From Clostridiales bacterium (lineage in GTDB: Bacteria > Bacillota > Clostridia > Lachnospirales > Lachnospiraceae): DNA of 32,154 nucleotides. Position 1 is the stretch's first letter. Each line of letters begins with the position of its first letter. Under the pieces are notes generated by a model, which saw only the letters and a list, made by a program, of their open reading frames with translations, made no database searches and was not told the DNA's origin. Positions 16,118 through 23,224 of the stretch are shown piece after piece. The position numbers and the translations under genes were made by a program. The DNA lies in NCBI GenBank assembly GCA_021204765.1, contig JAJPYU010000235.1:1-32154 (forward strand). The letters are read 5' to 3'.

Positions 16118-16158
16118 GTTGCATTTCAGGCGTCACTTGGTGACGTCTGAAATGCAAC
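16118..16158. other. 19-bp hairpin with a 3-nt loop
   Basis: GTTGCATTTCAGGCGTCAC (16118-16136) pairs with GTGACGTCTGAAATGCAAC (16140-16158), one G-T wobble, loop TTG. No T-tract follows on either strand. Confidence 0.65.
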
Positions 16159-16285
16159 ATTGATCCTCACCGCAGGGATATGCCGGTTAAGTATTCCTTG
16201 ATTTATACCCACAAAAATGGTAGGATATAACACCAGGGGACAATAGCCGTGAAAAAGACGCCTGAATCCGATTTCATGGATATTG

Positions 16286-16498
16286 GAACCGCTAAATATG
16301 AGTGAGAAGCCATTTTTTCAAAAAAATAAGCGGATCACGATGCTACGAACACTTAGCAAGCGTAAGCGAGCTTACACATTGAACACTTAGCGACTGCGAA
16401 GCAGGAGCTTAGTGAGAAAGCGTGCAGAGCAGTGTGAGTGTATGCACAGCTATATTTTCAGGATTGTGAGAGCACGGAGTGCGGAGCAATCCGTGTGA
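16286..16498 (+). repeat. Multi-hairpin intergenic repeat, copy 2 (upstream of the NhaC-family gene)
   Basis: Second copy of the element at 10323-10537, in the same orientation and also ending about 30 bp before a start codon. The core 16337-16450 matches in 112 of 114 positions. The first hairpin is weaker here (runs of T and A). The second tandem hairpin is at 16384-16414. The last hairpin (16461-16492) keeps the outer stem (GGATTG with CAATCC) while the inner stem is GCAC with GTGC instead of ACTC with GAGT. Confidence 0.85.
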
Positions 16499-16529
16499 TC
16501 ATGTATATTTTGATAATGGGAAGAATATC

Positions 16530-18152
16530 ATGAAGAGAAAGAAATTATTTTTTGGAACCCTTGCAGCTCTTATTATACTGGCATGTACCGTGGTGACAGC
16601 CTTTGCTTCTGACGGCGGAGATTACACCCCCACCATGTATGCCACATTCTGGGCTCTTGTGCCTCCCATCGTGGCCATAGTCCTGGCTCTTATCACCAAG
16701 GAAGTCTACAGTTCCCTATTTATAGGGATAGTCATCGGCGGCATTTTCTATGCAGGTCCCCATTTTTCAACTATCATCCAGCACATATTCCGCACCGGGC
16801 TGGTGGGAGCAGTGGCGGACGCCGACAATGTGGAGATCCTGCTCTTCGTGGAGCTCTTAGGGATTATGGTCTGCCTCATGACAAAGGCCGGCGGTTCCGT
16901 GGCCTTCGGAAAATGGGCCGGGGAGCATATAAAGAGCCGTGTCGGAGCCCAGCTGGTCACCATACTCTTAGGCCTTCTGATCTTCGTGGATGACGGCTTT
17001 AACTGCCTGACTGTGGGCACGGTCATGAGGCCGGTCACCGACGAGCATAAGATTTCCCGGGCGAAGCTGGCATACATCATAGACTCCACCGCAGCCCCCA
17101 TCTGCATCATCGCCCCCATCTCATCCTGGGCTGCCGCAGTCACCGGCTTCGTGGAGGGGGAAAACGGTTTTGCATTATTCATCAAGGCCATACCCTACAA
17201 TTATTACGCATTGTTTACCATAGTCATGCTCTTCGCCCTGACACTTTTCAAGATGGATTTCGGCCCCATGAGGACCCATGAGAGAAACGCCTTTGAGAAG
17301 GGCGACCTTTTCACTACGCCTGACCGTCCCTACGGCGACGATTCCGACGAGGAGGACCACGCGAACGGCGGCGTCATCGACCTGGTATTTCCTGTCATAG
17401 CCCTCATCGCCTGCTGCATCATCGGCATCATTTATACCGGTGGATTCTTCTCAGGTGTGGGCTTCATCACAGCTTTCTCGGAGAGCGAGGCGGCTCTGGG
17501 CCTTATGATAGGGAGTTTTTTCGGAATGCTCATCACCATCATATTCTATGCGGTCAGGAAGACCATGAAGATTGGCGATTCCATCAAGTGCATCCCCGAG
17601 GGTGCCAAGACCATGATCCCGCCTATGATCATCCTGATATTGGCCTGGACCCTCAAAGCCATGACCGTAAGCCTGGGAGCTTCCGAGTATGTGGCAGGGG
17701 TCGTGGACGCGGCCAAAGGCGGGCTGTTCTACTTCCTGCCGGCTATCATCTTTGTGGTGGCGGTATTCCTCTCATTCTCCACAGGCACATCCTGGGGGAC
17801 TTTCGGAATTCTCATTCCTATCGTCGTGGCAGTGTTTGCCGGGAAAGATGAGACCATGCTGGTCCTCTCCATCTCAGCCTGCATGGCCGGAGCCGTCTGC
17901 GGCGATCACTGTTCGCCTATTTCGGATACGACCATCATGTCCTCGGCGGGGGCCCGGTGCAGCCACGTGAACCATGTCTCGACCCAGCTGCCCTACGCCA
18001 TTACAGTGGCCTGTGTCAGCTTTGTCACCTATATTCTTGCGGGATTCATAAGGAGGGCGGTCATCTGCCTGCCCATAGGTGTCGTGCTGATGGTGGCGGT
18101 GCTCTTCGTGATAAAGAAGATAACGGGGAGGAAGCAGGCGGTGGCAGGCTGA
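16530..18152 (+). CDS. Na+/H+ antiporter NhaC family protein
   Basis: An integral membrane transporter of about 540 residues with many hydrophobic helices, of the NhaC family (COG1757), whose members exchange Na+ for H+ or for organic acids or amino acids. The first 35 residues include a hydrophobic helix ending TAFAS that could be a signal-like segment. The family-typical stretch FWALVPPIVAIVLALITKEVYSSL follows, then FVDDGFNCLTVGTVMRPV and, near the end, FSFSTGTSWGTFGI-like (here LSFSTGTSWGTFGILIP) and DHCSPISDTTIMSSAG. A hydrophilic loop rich in Asp/Glu lies around residues 250-275. ATG 16530 has a modest GGGAAG site; the frame from 16479 starts inside the repeat. The dehydratase gene follows within about 70 bp, so the transporter may move its substrate or product; that is inference. 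Confidence 0.87.
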   Translation: MKRKKLFFGTLAALIILACTVVTAFASDGGDYTPTMYATFWALVPPIVAIVLALITKEVYSSLFIGIVIGGIFYAGPHFSTIIQHIFRTGLVGAVADADNVEILLFVELLGIMVCLMTKAGGSVAFGKWAGEHIKSRVGAQLVTILLGLLIFVDDGFNCLTVGTVMRPVTDEHKISRAKLAYIIDSTAAPICIIAPISSWAAAVTGFVEGENGFALFIKAIPYNYYALFTIVMLFALTLFKMDFGPMRTHERNAFEKGDLFTTPDRPYGDDSDEEDHANGGVIDLVFPVIALIACCIIGIIYTGGFFSGVGFITAFSESEAALGLMIGSFFGMLITIIFYAVRKTMKIGDSIKCIPEGAKTMIPPMIILILAWTLKAMTVSLGASEYVAGVVDAAKGGLFYFLPAIIFVVAVFLSFSTGTSWGTFGILIPIVVAVFAGKDETMLVLSISACMAGAVCGDHCSPISDTTIMSSAGARCSHVNHVSTQLPYAITVACVSFVTYILAGFIRRAVICLPIGVVLMVAVLFVIKKITGRKQAVAG

Positions 18153-18224
18153 CCGGTTCAGACCTGAGCAATGAGTAATACCGGCGCATCGCCCCTACTC
18201 GGTTGCGACGGTGCAGGGAGAGTT

Positions 18225-19496
18225 ATGAATTTAGTTCGCACCTACGGGAATATAATAAAAAAGCAGGCACCCGTCCACAAAAAGGCAGCCTATCGCATGA
18301 TATGCGTGGGGCTGGGCCTGGAGAGATTCCGCACAAATCATCTGGCGGACAGGAAGATTCCCGCTGCATGGCGGCATCTTAACACTTACGCTGTGGAACA
18401 GGTGAGGGCGGCATTAAAAGACCCGGAGCACACTGTCTGGGCCAATATCTTTGCGCCGGTGGAGATACTGCAGTGCTTTGATGTCCATACATTATCAATT
18501 GAGTGTCTCAGCTCGTTTTTGTCAGGATTTACAATAGAAGATTATTTCCTGGACTACGCCGAGGCAGAGGGCATTTCCCCCACGCTCTGCTCATATCACA
18601 GGAATTTTGTCGGTGCCATGGACAGCGGCATCATTCCCCCGGCGGCCTTCGCGGTCACCACCTCCACAATCTGCGATGGAAATGTGAATACCTTCCGACA
18701 TCTGGGACGAAAGCATCATGTACCCACATTTCTTCTGGATATCCCCGATAAGTATACGCCGGAAGCGGAAGAGTATGTGGTGGGACAGCTGCGGGAGCTC
18801 ATCGGCCGGTTGGAGGAGACCTTCCACACAGGTCTTGATATGGACCGCCTCTCCGGGATATTAAAGCGGGAAAATGCCTCCAAGGAAAGCTACGCCAGAA
18901 GCCTTGCCATGATGGCGACCAGGGCTTATCCATCAACACTTACCATGCAAATGTATATGCTCTTTGCAAATCACATGAATATCGGAACGTCTGAGATCTA
19001 TGATTTCTATAGGGAGATGGAGGAAGAATTAAGTTCCGCACCGGAGTTTCACGGAATTAATATTTTCTGGGTTCATTTGCTTCCTTATTATCAGGAGACT
19101 CTCAAAAGCTATTTTAATGTCAGCGACAGATTCCAGATACAGGGGCTGGACTTAAGCCTTGACTACATGGAGCCGCTGGATCCTGCCCATCCCCTGGAGG
19201 CCCTGGCGAAAAAAATGATCTGCAATATCTACAACGGTTCCTACGAGAGAAAGGCGGATATGGTAAGCCGAATCGTGGAGGAGATCCATCCTGACGGAGT
19301 CATCAATTTCTGCCACTGGGGCTGCAAGCAGTCCTCCGGCGGTGCCATGATACTTAAAGAAAAACTGCAGGAGAAGGGCACGCCTTTCCTCATTATAGAC
19401 GGAGATGGAATAGACAGGAGAAACAGCCACGACGGCCAGATAAAGACCCGCTTTGAGGCTTTTCTGGAGATCATAGAGCAGCAGAAGGGGGCTTAA
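18225..19496 (+). CDS. 2-hydroxyacyl-CoA dehydratase component (HgdB/FldB-like subunit)
   Basis: About 423 residues, of the 2-hydroxyacyl-CoA dehydratase D-component family, oxygen-sensitive [4Fe-4S] enzymes that dehydrate 2-hydroxyacyl-CoA by a ketyl-radical mechanism. Probable cluster cysteines are in TLCSYHRN (C122), TICDGNVN (C150) and FCHWGCKQSSGG (C363, C367). The start is uncertain: ATG 18225 has AGGGAG close upstream, while the frame extends to ATG 18171, which lacks a site. The partner subunit begins 2 bases after its stop. No CoA-transferase or acyl-CoA dehydrogenase gene is adjacent, so the substrate is unknown. A reductase of the double-cubane-cluster group, which shares this fold and activator, is an alternative. 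Confidence 0.82.
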   Translation: MNLVRTYGNIIKKQAPVHKKAAYRMICVGLGLERFRTNHLADRKIPAAWRHLNTYAVEQVRAALKDPEHTVWANIFAPVEILQCFDVHTLSIECLSSFLSGFTIEDYFLDYAEAEGISPTLCSYHRNFVGAMDSGIIPPAAFAVTTSTICDGNVNTFRHLGRKHHVPTFLLDIPDKYTPEAEEYVVGQLRELIGRLEETFHTGLDMDRLSGILKRENASKESYARSLAMMATRAYPSTLTMQMYMLFANHMNIGTSEIYDFYREMEEELSSAPEFHGINIFWVHLLPYYQETLKSYFNVSDRFQIQGLDLSLDYMEPLDPAHPLEALAKKMICNIYNGSYERKADMVSRIVEEIHPDGVINFCHWGCKQSSGGAMILKEKLQEKGTPFLIIDGDGIDRRNSHDGQIKTRFEAFLEIIEQQKGA

Positions 19497-19498
19497 GA

Positions 19499-21400
19499 AT
19501 GATTGCTTACATGTGCAAATACGCTCCAATTGAGATATTAGAGGCCTTCGGGGACACGGCAGTCATCATGGAGCCCCATGTGGCTAATTTCAACCATGCC
19601 GACAGCCTGATGCATCCCAATATCTGCTCCTACGTGAAGGCTGTGCTGGAGGAGTTCGAGTGCGGCAGCTATGGGGGAATGATATTTACCACCTGCTGTG
19701 ACAGTTCCCGGAGACTCTTTGACACCCTGAAGCGACTCCATCCGGAGAAATTCTTTTTCTGCTTCGACCTGCCCAGGAAGAATAATGATTTCGCCGTTTC
19801 TCTCTATAAGTCACAGATGAAGAATCTAATAGAGGAATATTCTGCCTTTTCCGGAAGAGCTTTTGATGCGGGAAAGCTGGCGGATATCTGCGATGGAGAG
19901 ATAGCTGCGCAGGAGCGGAAGAGAGAACTGCTTTCTTCCGGTCACATAAATGAAAAGCTCTGCGATATCTCAGTCTGCCTCGCCGGGGCCCGGCCCGGCT
20001 CAGAGGTAAAGCAGCTTATCGAGGATAAGGGAGCGCGTATAGCACTGGATCTGACCTGCACCGGGGTCACCAGGGAGTATGCCATAGACAGGGAAGATAT
20101 ATTGGGAAGCTATGCAAAGAGCCTCCTTGACCAGATCCCCTGTATGCGTATGAGCGAGGCCTGTCGCAGGCAGGATATACTGGCGGAATGCGCCGGAGAG
20201 CTGGACGGCATCATTTATCATACGGTGAAATTCTGCGACATTTATTCATATGAATATACGGAGCTTAAGGAAAGCTGCGGCCTGCCCATGGTGAAACTGG
20301 AGACTGACGCCACCAGCCAGTGCGCCGGACAGATACTCACCAGGGTAGAGGCTTTCTGCGAGGAGCTGAGGACTGGGAAAAAACATGGGAAGACGACAGA
20401 TGAGAGTGAGACAGGGCGACAGTCAGGTTCAGATAAAATGGATAATGACCGCTGCAGCTGTCCTGGTATAGACGCTCCTGAAATTCCCCGCATATCAGTT
20501 GGGGACGTAGCGGGAGATAAGCTGTCTAAAGGATTGGATCCGCAGTCAAAAATGGTATCAGAAGAATTATCCGGCAAACGGACAGGAACAGTTGCCGCCA
20601 TTCAAAATAATATAAATAAAGGAGAAAGGCATATGTATATCATGGGAATAGACAGTGGCTCTACTTCCACCAACGCCGTAATAATAAATGAGAAAAAAGA
20701 AATCCTTGCCTCGGCAGTCCTGCGCACAGGGGCCAGAAGCTCTGAGAGCGCACAACGCATCCTTAAGCAGGTGCTTTCGCAGGCTGGTCTGGAACTCCCG
20801 GATCTCTCCTCAATCGTCTCCACCGGTTACGGCCGTGTCAGCATCCCCTTCGCCGACAGGAATGTGACGGAGATCAGCTGCCATGGGCGGGGAGCGTATT
20901 TTTTAAATCCGAAAGTCCGCACCATCCTGGACATAGGCGGCCAGGACAGCAAGGCCATAAAGCTTAATGAACAGGGCGAAGTGGTTGATTTCGTCATGAA
21001 CGACAAATGCGCCGCCGGGACGGGACGCTTCCTGGAGATGATGGCCGCCACCCTGGAGGTGGACATAAGTGAGCTGGGTCCTCTGTCCCTTAAGTCAAAA
21101 GAGGATGTGGAGATCAGCAGCATGTGCACGGTCTTCGCCGAGTCGGAGGTCATCTCACTTATAGCTCAGAATAAGGAGACGTCCGACATAGCCCACGGCG
21201 TCCACAAAGCCATAGCAGGCAAGGCCATGTCCCTCATCAGGAGAGTAAATCCCGAGCCAGTCTACATGATGACGGGAGGAGTAGCAAAGAATCCCGGCGT
21301 CGTCAGAGTTCTGGAGGAGATGCTGAGAACTCCTCTCTACATCTACGAGGAGCCTGAGATCGTGGGTGCGCTGGGCGCTGCCCTTTACGGACTCGAGTAA
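19499..21400 (+). CDS. Fusion of a 2-hydroxyacyl-CoA dehydratase subunit with its activator ATPase
   Basis: A 633-residue open frame with two parts. Residues 1 to about 295 form a second dehydratase component with cysteines in NICSYVK (C43), TTCCDSSR (C66, C67) and VKFCDIYSYEY (C246). From residue 379 follows a complete activator (HgdC/FldI, BadF/BadG type) of the actin-like ATPase fold: GIDSGSTSTN, ILDIGGQDSKAIKL, and the two bridging [4Fe-4S] cysteines in NDKCAAGTGRF (C504) and SSMCTVFAES (C543). These are 39 residues apart, as in HgdC. The linker of about 84 residues is hydrophilic, low in conserved features and looks like read-through spacer. Within it AAAGGAG (20618-20624) stands 8 bases before ATG 20633, so the activator can probably also be made separately. 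Translation is coupled to the upstream subunit. Confidence 0.87.
   Translation: MIAYMCKYAPIEILEAFGDTAVIMEPHVANFNHADSLMHPNICSYVKAVLEEFECGSYGGMIFTTCCDSSRRLFDTLKRLHPEKFFFCFDLPRKNNDFAVSLYKSQMKNLIEEYSAFSGRAFDAGKLADICDGEIAAQERKRELLSSGHINEKLCDISVCLAGARPGSEVKQLIEDKGARIALDLTCTGVTREYAIDREDILGSYAKSLLDQIPCMRMSEACRRQDILAECAGELDGIIYHTVKFCDIYSYEYTELKESCGLPMVKLETDATSQCAGQILTRVEAFCEELRTGKKHGKTTDESETGRQSGSDKMDNDRCSCPGIDAPEIPRISVGDVAGDKLSKGLDPQSKMVSEELSGKRTGTVAAIQNNINKGERHMYIMGIDSGSTSTNAVIINEKKEILASAVLRTGARSSESAQRILKQVLSQAGLELPDLSSIVSTGYGRVSIPFADRNVTEISCHGRGAYFLNPKVRTILDIGGQDSKAIKLNEQGEVVDFVMNDKCAAGTGRFLEMMAATLEVDISELGPLSLKSKEDVEISSMCTVFAESEVISLIAQNKETSDIAHGVHKAIAGKAMSLIRRVNPEPVYMMTGGVAKNPGVVRVLEEMLRTPLYIYEEPEIVGALGAALYGLE
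20618..20635 (+). promoter_or_regulatory. Internal ribosome binding site and start codon for the activator domain
   Basis: AAAGGAG at 20618-20624, spacing of 8, and ATG at 20633-20635 in the frame of the fusion gene (codon 379). The product would start MYIMGIDSGSTSTN, the usual start of free activators. Confidence 0.7.
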
Positions 21401-21407
21401 AACTTTA

Positions 21408-21446
21408 TTGATAATTGCTTTTGGATGGTATATACTTAGTATATAC
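21408..21446 (+). promoter_or_regulatory. mazEF-type promoter with overlapping operator
   Basis: TTGATA (21408-21413), 17-bp spacer, TATACT (21431-21436). Over the -10 lie two copies of the self-palindromic octamer GTATATAC (21428-21435 and 21439-21446) separated by TTA, a typical layout for autoregulation by an antitoxin dimer. It begins 8 bases after the stop of the previous gene. Confidence 0.7.
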
Positions 21447-21475
21447 TAAAAATATTTTAAGAGAGGAGCTGTATT

Positions 21476-21718
21476 ATGGTCGCGCAGGTAAAAGCATGGG
21501 GAAATGGCCAGGGAGTAAGATTTTCCAAAGAGTTACTTGAAACTCTTGGGATCCATCTTAATGATTATCTTCAGGTTAAAGTTGTAAATGAAGATATAGT
21601 TTTATCCAAAACCTTTAAACATAAAACTTTAGAAGAACGCACTGCGGAATGTGGTGGAAAGCTTGGGCCATATGAGGAGTCCGATTGGGGTGAGCCTGTG
21701 GGAAGAGAGGTATGGTAG
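21476..21718 (+). CDS. MazE-like antitoxin (AbrB/SpoVT swapped-hairpin fold)
   Basis: An 80-residue protein with the AbrB-type DNA-binding N-terminus VKAWGNGQGVRFSKELLETLGI and a polar, acidic C-terminal half that would wrap the toxin. It would neutralise the MazF-type ribonuclease encoded 3 bases downstream and repress the operon through the GTATATAC pair. The ribosome binding site GAGGAG is well placed (21463-21468). The codons are more AT-rich than in the flanking metabolic genes, which fits acquisition by transfer. Confidence 0.88.
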   Translation: MVAQVKAWGNGQGVRFSKELLETLGIHLNDYLQVKVVNEDIVLSKTFKHKTLEERTAECGGKLGPYEESDWGEPVGREVW

Positions 21719-21721
21719 GGC

Positions 21722-22033
21722 ATGCTTGATATCTCACAGGGTGATGTCCTGAAGGTTGAAAAGCAGACATTTCCGGTTTTGATCGTCAGTAAAAATTTTT
21801 TTAACAGATCTGAGAGGGTTATGGCGTGCCCGATCAGGCAGACTACTGATACAGACCCATTACACATTTATATTGAAACCGATGATATTTCCGGTACTGT
21901 TATGTGTGAACAGGTAAAATTATTGGATCTGCATTTTCGTGGATATAAGAAAACAGGTGAATTGCCGCTGGATTTAATTATGAATATCACAGATGCGATC
22001 CAGGGAATATTTGATTATTATCCGTACAATTAA
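21722..22033 (+). CDS. MazF/PemK family toxin (endoribonuclease)
   Basis: A 103-residue protein of the MazF/PemK/Kid family, which cleaves mRNA at short specific sequences. Typical elements: the beginning DISQGDVLKVEKQTFPVLIVSKNFFN (the GDV plus PVLIVS strand), CPIRQTT, and the late DISGTVMCEQVKLLDL with conserved Glu/Gln and the LD pair. It follows the antitoxin gene with a 3-bp gap, the standard antitoxin-first order. The cleavage site cannot be predicted. The segment is AT-richer than its surroundings. Confidence 0.87.
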   Translation: MLDISQGDVLKVEKQTFPVLIVSKNFFNRSERVMACPIRQTTDTDPLHIYIETDDISGTVMCEQVKLLDLHFRGYKKTGELPLDLIMNITDAIQGIFDYYPYN

Positions 22034-22045
22034 AGAGAGATTCAT

Positions 22046-22417
22046 ATGACATATAAAAGTGATATAGAGATAGCTCAGGTGTGCGAGATGAGAAAGATCA
22101 CAGAGATCGCTGAGATCGCCGGTGAGGATGAGAAGTGCCTGGAGCTGTATGGGAATTATAAGGCGAAGGTGGACTACGCCCTGCTGCGTGATCAGGCCGG
22201 GAAGCCGGATGGGAAGCTGGTCCTGGTGACGGCCATCAACCCGACACCTGCCGGAGAGGGCAAGACCCAGTACAGCTTCTCCGATGACCACCACTTTCTG
22301 GGTGCACTTTCCGGCTTTACCATCACGGTCAGAAACCTTAAAGTCTCCGCAGGCGCCGGCTTCATCGTGGCCTTAACAGGTGACATCATGACCATGCCGG
22401 GACTCCCCAGTAGGTGA
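22046..22417 (+). pseudogene. fhs: Formate-tetrahydrofolate ligase remnant with a large internal deletion
   Basis: Full-length Fhs (about 556 residues) makes 10-formyltetrahydrofolate from formate, ATP and tetrahydrofolate. Here an open frame of 123 codons keeps the N-terminus (SDIEIAQVCEMRKITEIAEIAG through the P-loop AINPTPAGEGKT) joined directly to the C-terminal part (TQYSFSDDHHFLGALSGFTITVRN, then SAGAGFIVALTGDIMTMPGLP). The homology ends there, with SR and a stop, so the last 20 or so residues are also gone. The junction falls on Lys-Thr codons that occur in both parental places (GEGKT and AKTQYSFSD), which suggests deletion through short homology. Most of the catalytic core is missing. 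The frame stays open, so a short peptide could be made, but enzyme activity is not expected. Confidence 0.85.
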
Positions 22418-22749
22418 TAACCTTGATTTGAGCGATAAGCGACGAGAGTGCGGTTATGGTGGAGATTTTGACTGTTTGCAGGCATAAATCTCCTCTCATA
22501 GCCGCATTTGAGTGCAACGGACATCGAAAAACGCGAAGCTTTTTGAGATGCTCGTCGCTTTTCATAATTTTCCTTATTAGGGCACCTAGTTAATTGTACA
22601 TTTTTCTAAACCCTTCTGAATCGCAAGACTTTCGCAAGACTTTATTCATTTTTTTATTTTGTCTCTTCCGCTAAGGTATCCAAAGATGTGTTGGGCGGGG
22701 TTTTTGTGCCCGCCGCATGAATCTTAAAGGCCGGGAGGAGCGAACGCAG
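22418..22749. other. 332-bp gene-free stretch after the fhs remnant
   Basis: Contains the branched structured element at 22437-22560, a pair of TCGCAAGA repeats (22621-22639), T-rich sequence at 22640-22670 and a short hairpin (GGCGGG with CCCGCC, about 22694-22715) just before the DUF3784 gene. I see no coding sequence and no Mg2+-sensing M-box leader. Confidence 0.6.
22437..22560. ncRNA. Branched, closed-stem structured element (possible RNA)
   Basis: Closing arms AAGCGACGAG (22437-22446) and CTCGTCGCTT (22551-22560) pair perfectly over 10 bp. Inside, TGCGGTTATG (22449-22458) pairs with CATAGCCGCA (22497-22506) and, after a small internal loop, GGAGATTT (22461-22468) with AAATCTCC (22486-22493). 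A second, weaker arm with AAAAA and TTTTT runs lies at 22522-22549. Strand and function are unknown. Confidence 0.5.
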
Positions 22750-23079
22750 ATGAATATACTTTCCAATATCAACGGATCATGCCTGCTTTTCGGCATAATT
22801 TTCCTGATCGCAGGTTTTGTTTTTTTGATTGGCAAGGGACACGAACATATCAAGGCCTGGCAGAATATGACTGAGGAGGAGAAGGCCAAAGTAGACATCA
22901 AGCCTCTCTGCCGGAATCTGGGAGGCATACTCATGCTTTGCGGCGCCATTTTTCTGGTAAGCGGATTCTGGGCAGCCTTTAAGACCAACTGCTTCGCCTG
23001 GGCCATGCTGGCCTGGATGGTGGTCACTATCCTTGATGTAATCTACATCCAAAAAAGCGATAAATATAAGCTGGAGTAG
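22750..23079 (+). CDS. DUF3784 family small membrane protein
   Basis: A 109-residue protein with three hydrophobic stretches (about residues 9-26, 56-76 and 80-97) and the DUF3784 core: a first helix, then GHEHIKAWQNMTEEEKAKVDIKPLCRNLGGILML. The function of the family is unknown; members are common in Firmicutes. ATG 22750 is chosen because GGGAGG lies upstream and MNILSNINGSC leads straight into the first helix. The mgtA-like gene begins about 145 bp downstream, with a 12-bp hairpin between them. Confidence 0.83.
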   Translation: MNILSNINGSCLLFGIIFLIAGFVFLIGKGHEHIKAWQNMTEEEKAKVDIKPLCRNLGGILMLCGAIFLVSGFWAAFKTNCFAWAMLAWMVVTILDVIYIQKSDKYKLE

Positions 23080-23091
23080 GAGTCAGCCATA

Positions 23092-23135
23092 CGCTTTGCG
23101 GGGTTTGGGACAATGAGCCCGGCCCCCGCAAAGCG
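23092..23135 (+). terminator. 12-bp hairpin between the DUF3784 gene and the P-type ATPase gene
   Basis: CGCTTTGCGGGG (23092-23103) pairs perfectly with CCCCGCAAAGCG (23124-23135); inside, GGG can pair with CCC. It is followed by GTTAATC, not a T-run, so it is either a weak terminator or part of the ATPase leader. Confidence 0.45.
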
Positions 23136-23224
23136 GTTAATCATAAACCGGCCCGCTCTGCCATAGCAGGGTAAGCCAGAATACTTTTCACATCACAAGT
23201 TTTTTAAAGAAAGAGGTGAGAGTT

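Larger units (their letters stand above)
15818..16529. other. 712-bp gene-free region between aroC and the antiporter gene, dense in hairpins
   Basis: No credible coding sequence. In order it holds a pair of TCGCAAGA repeats (15840-15858), a 17-bp hairpin (15947-15984), conserved-loop hairpin copy B (to 16048), an 11-bp hairpin with an inner stem (16073-16116), a 19-bp hairpin (16118-16158), a stretch of about 125 bases with no clear structure, and repeat copy 2 (16286-16498). Confidence 0.8.

Noticed and set aside
16479..16529. N-terminal extension of the NhaC-family protein
   Set aside because: It would begin inside the last hairpin of repeat copy 2; ATG 16530 begins the positively charged segment and first helix.
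22192..22524. A 110-codon minus-strand frame across the fhs remnant and the branched element
   Set aside because: The frame crosses fhs-derived sequence antisense and the stem structure; I could not tie it to a family, so it is not annotated, though it would fit a repeated element if copies exist.
22418..23224. Mg2+-sensing M-box riboswitch before mgtA
   Set aside because: The conserved M-box sequence blocks were looked for in both gaps and not seen; only simple hairpins are present.
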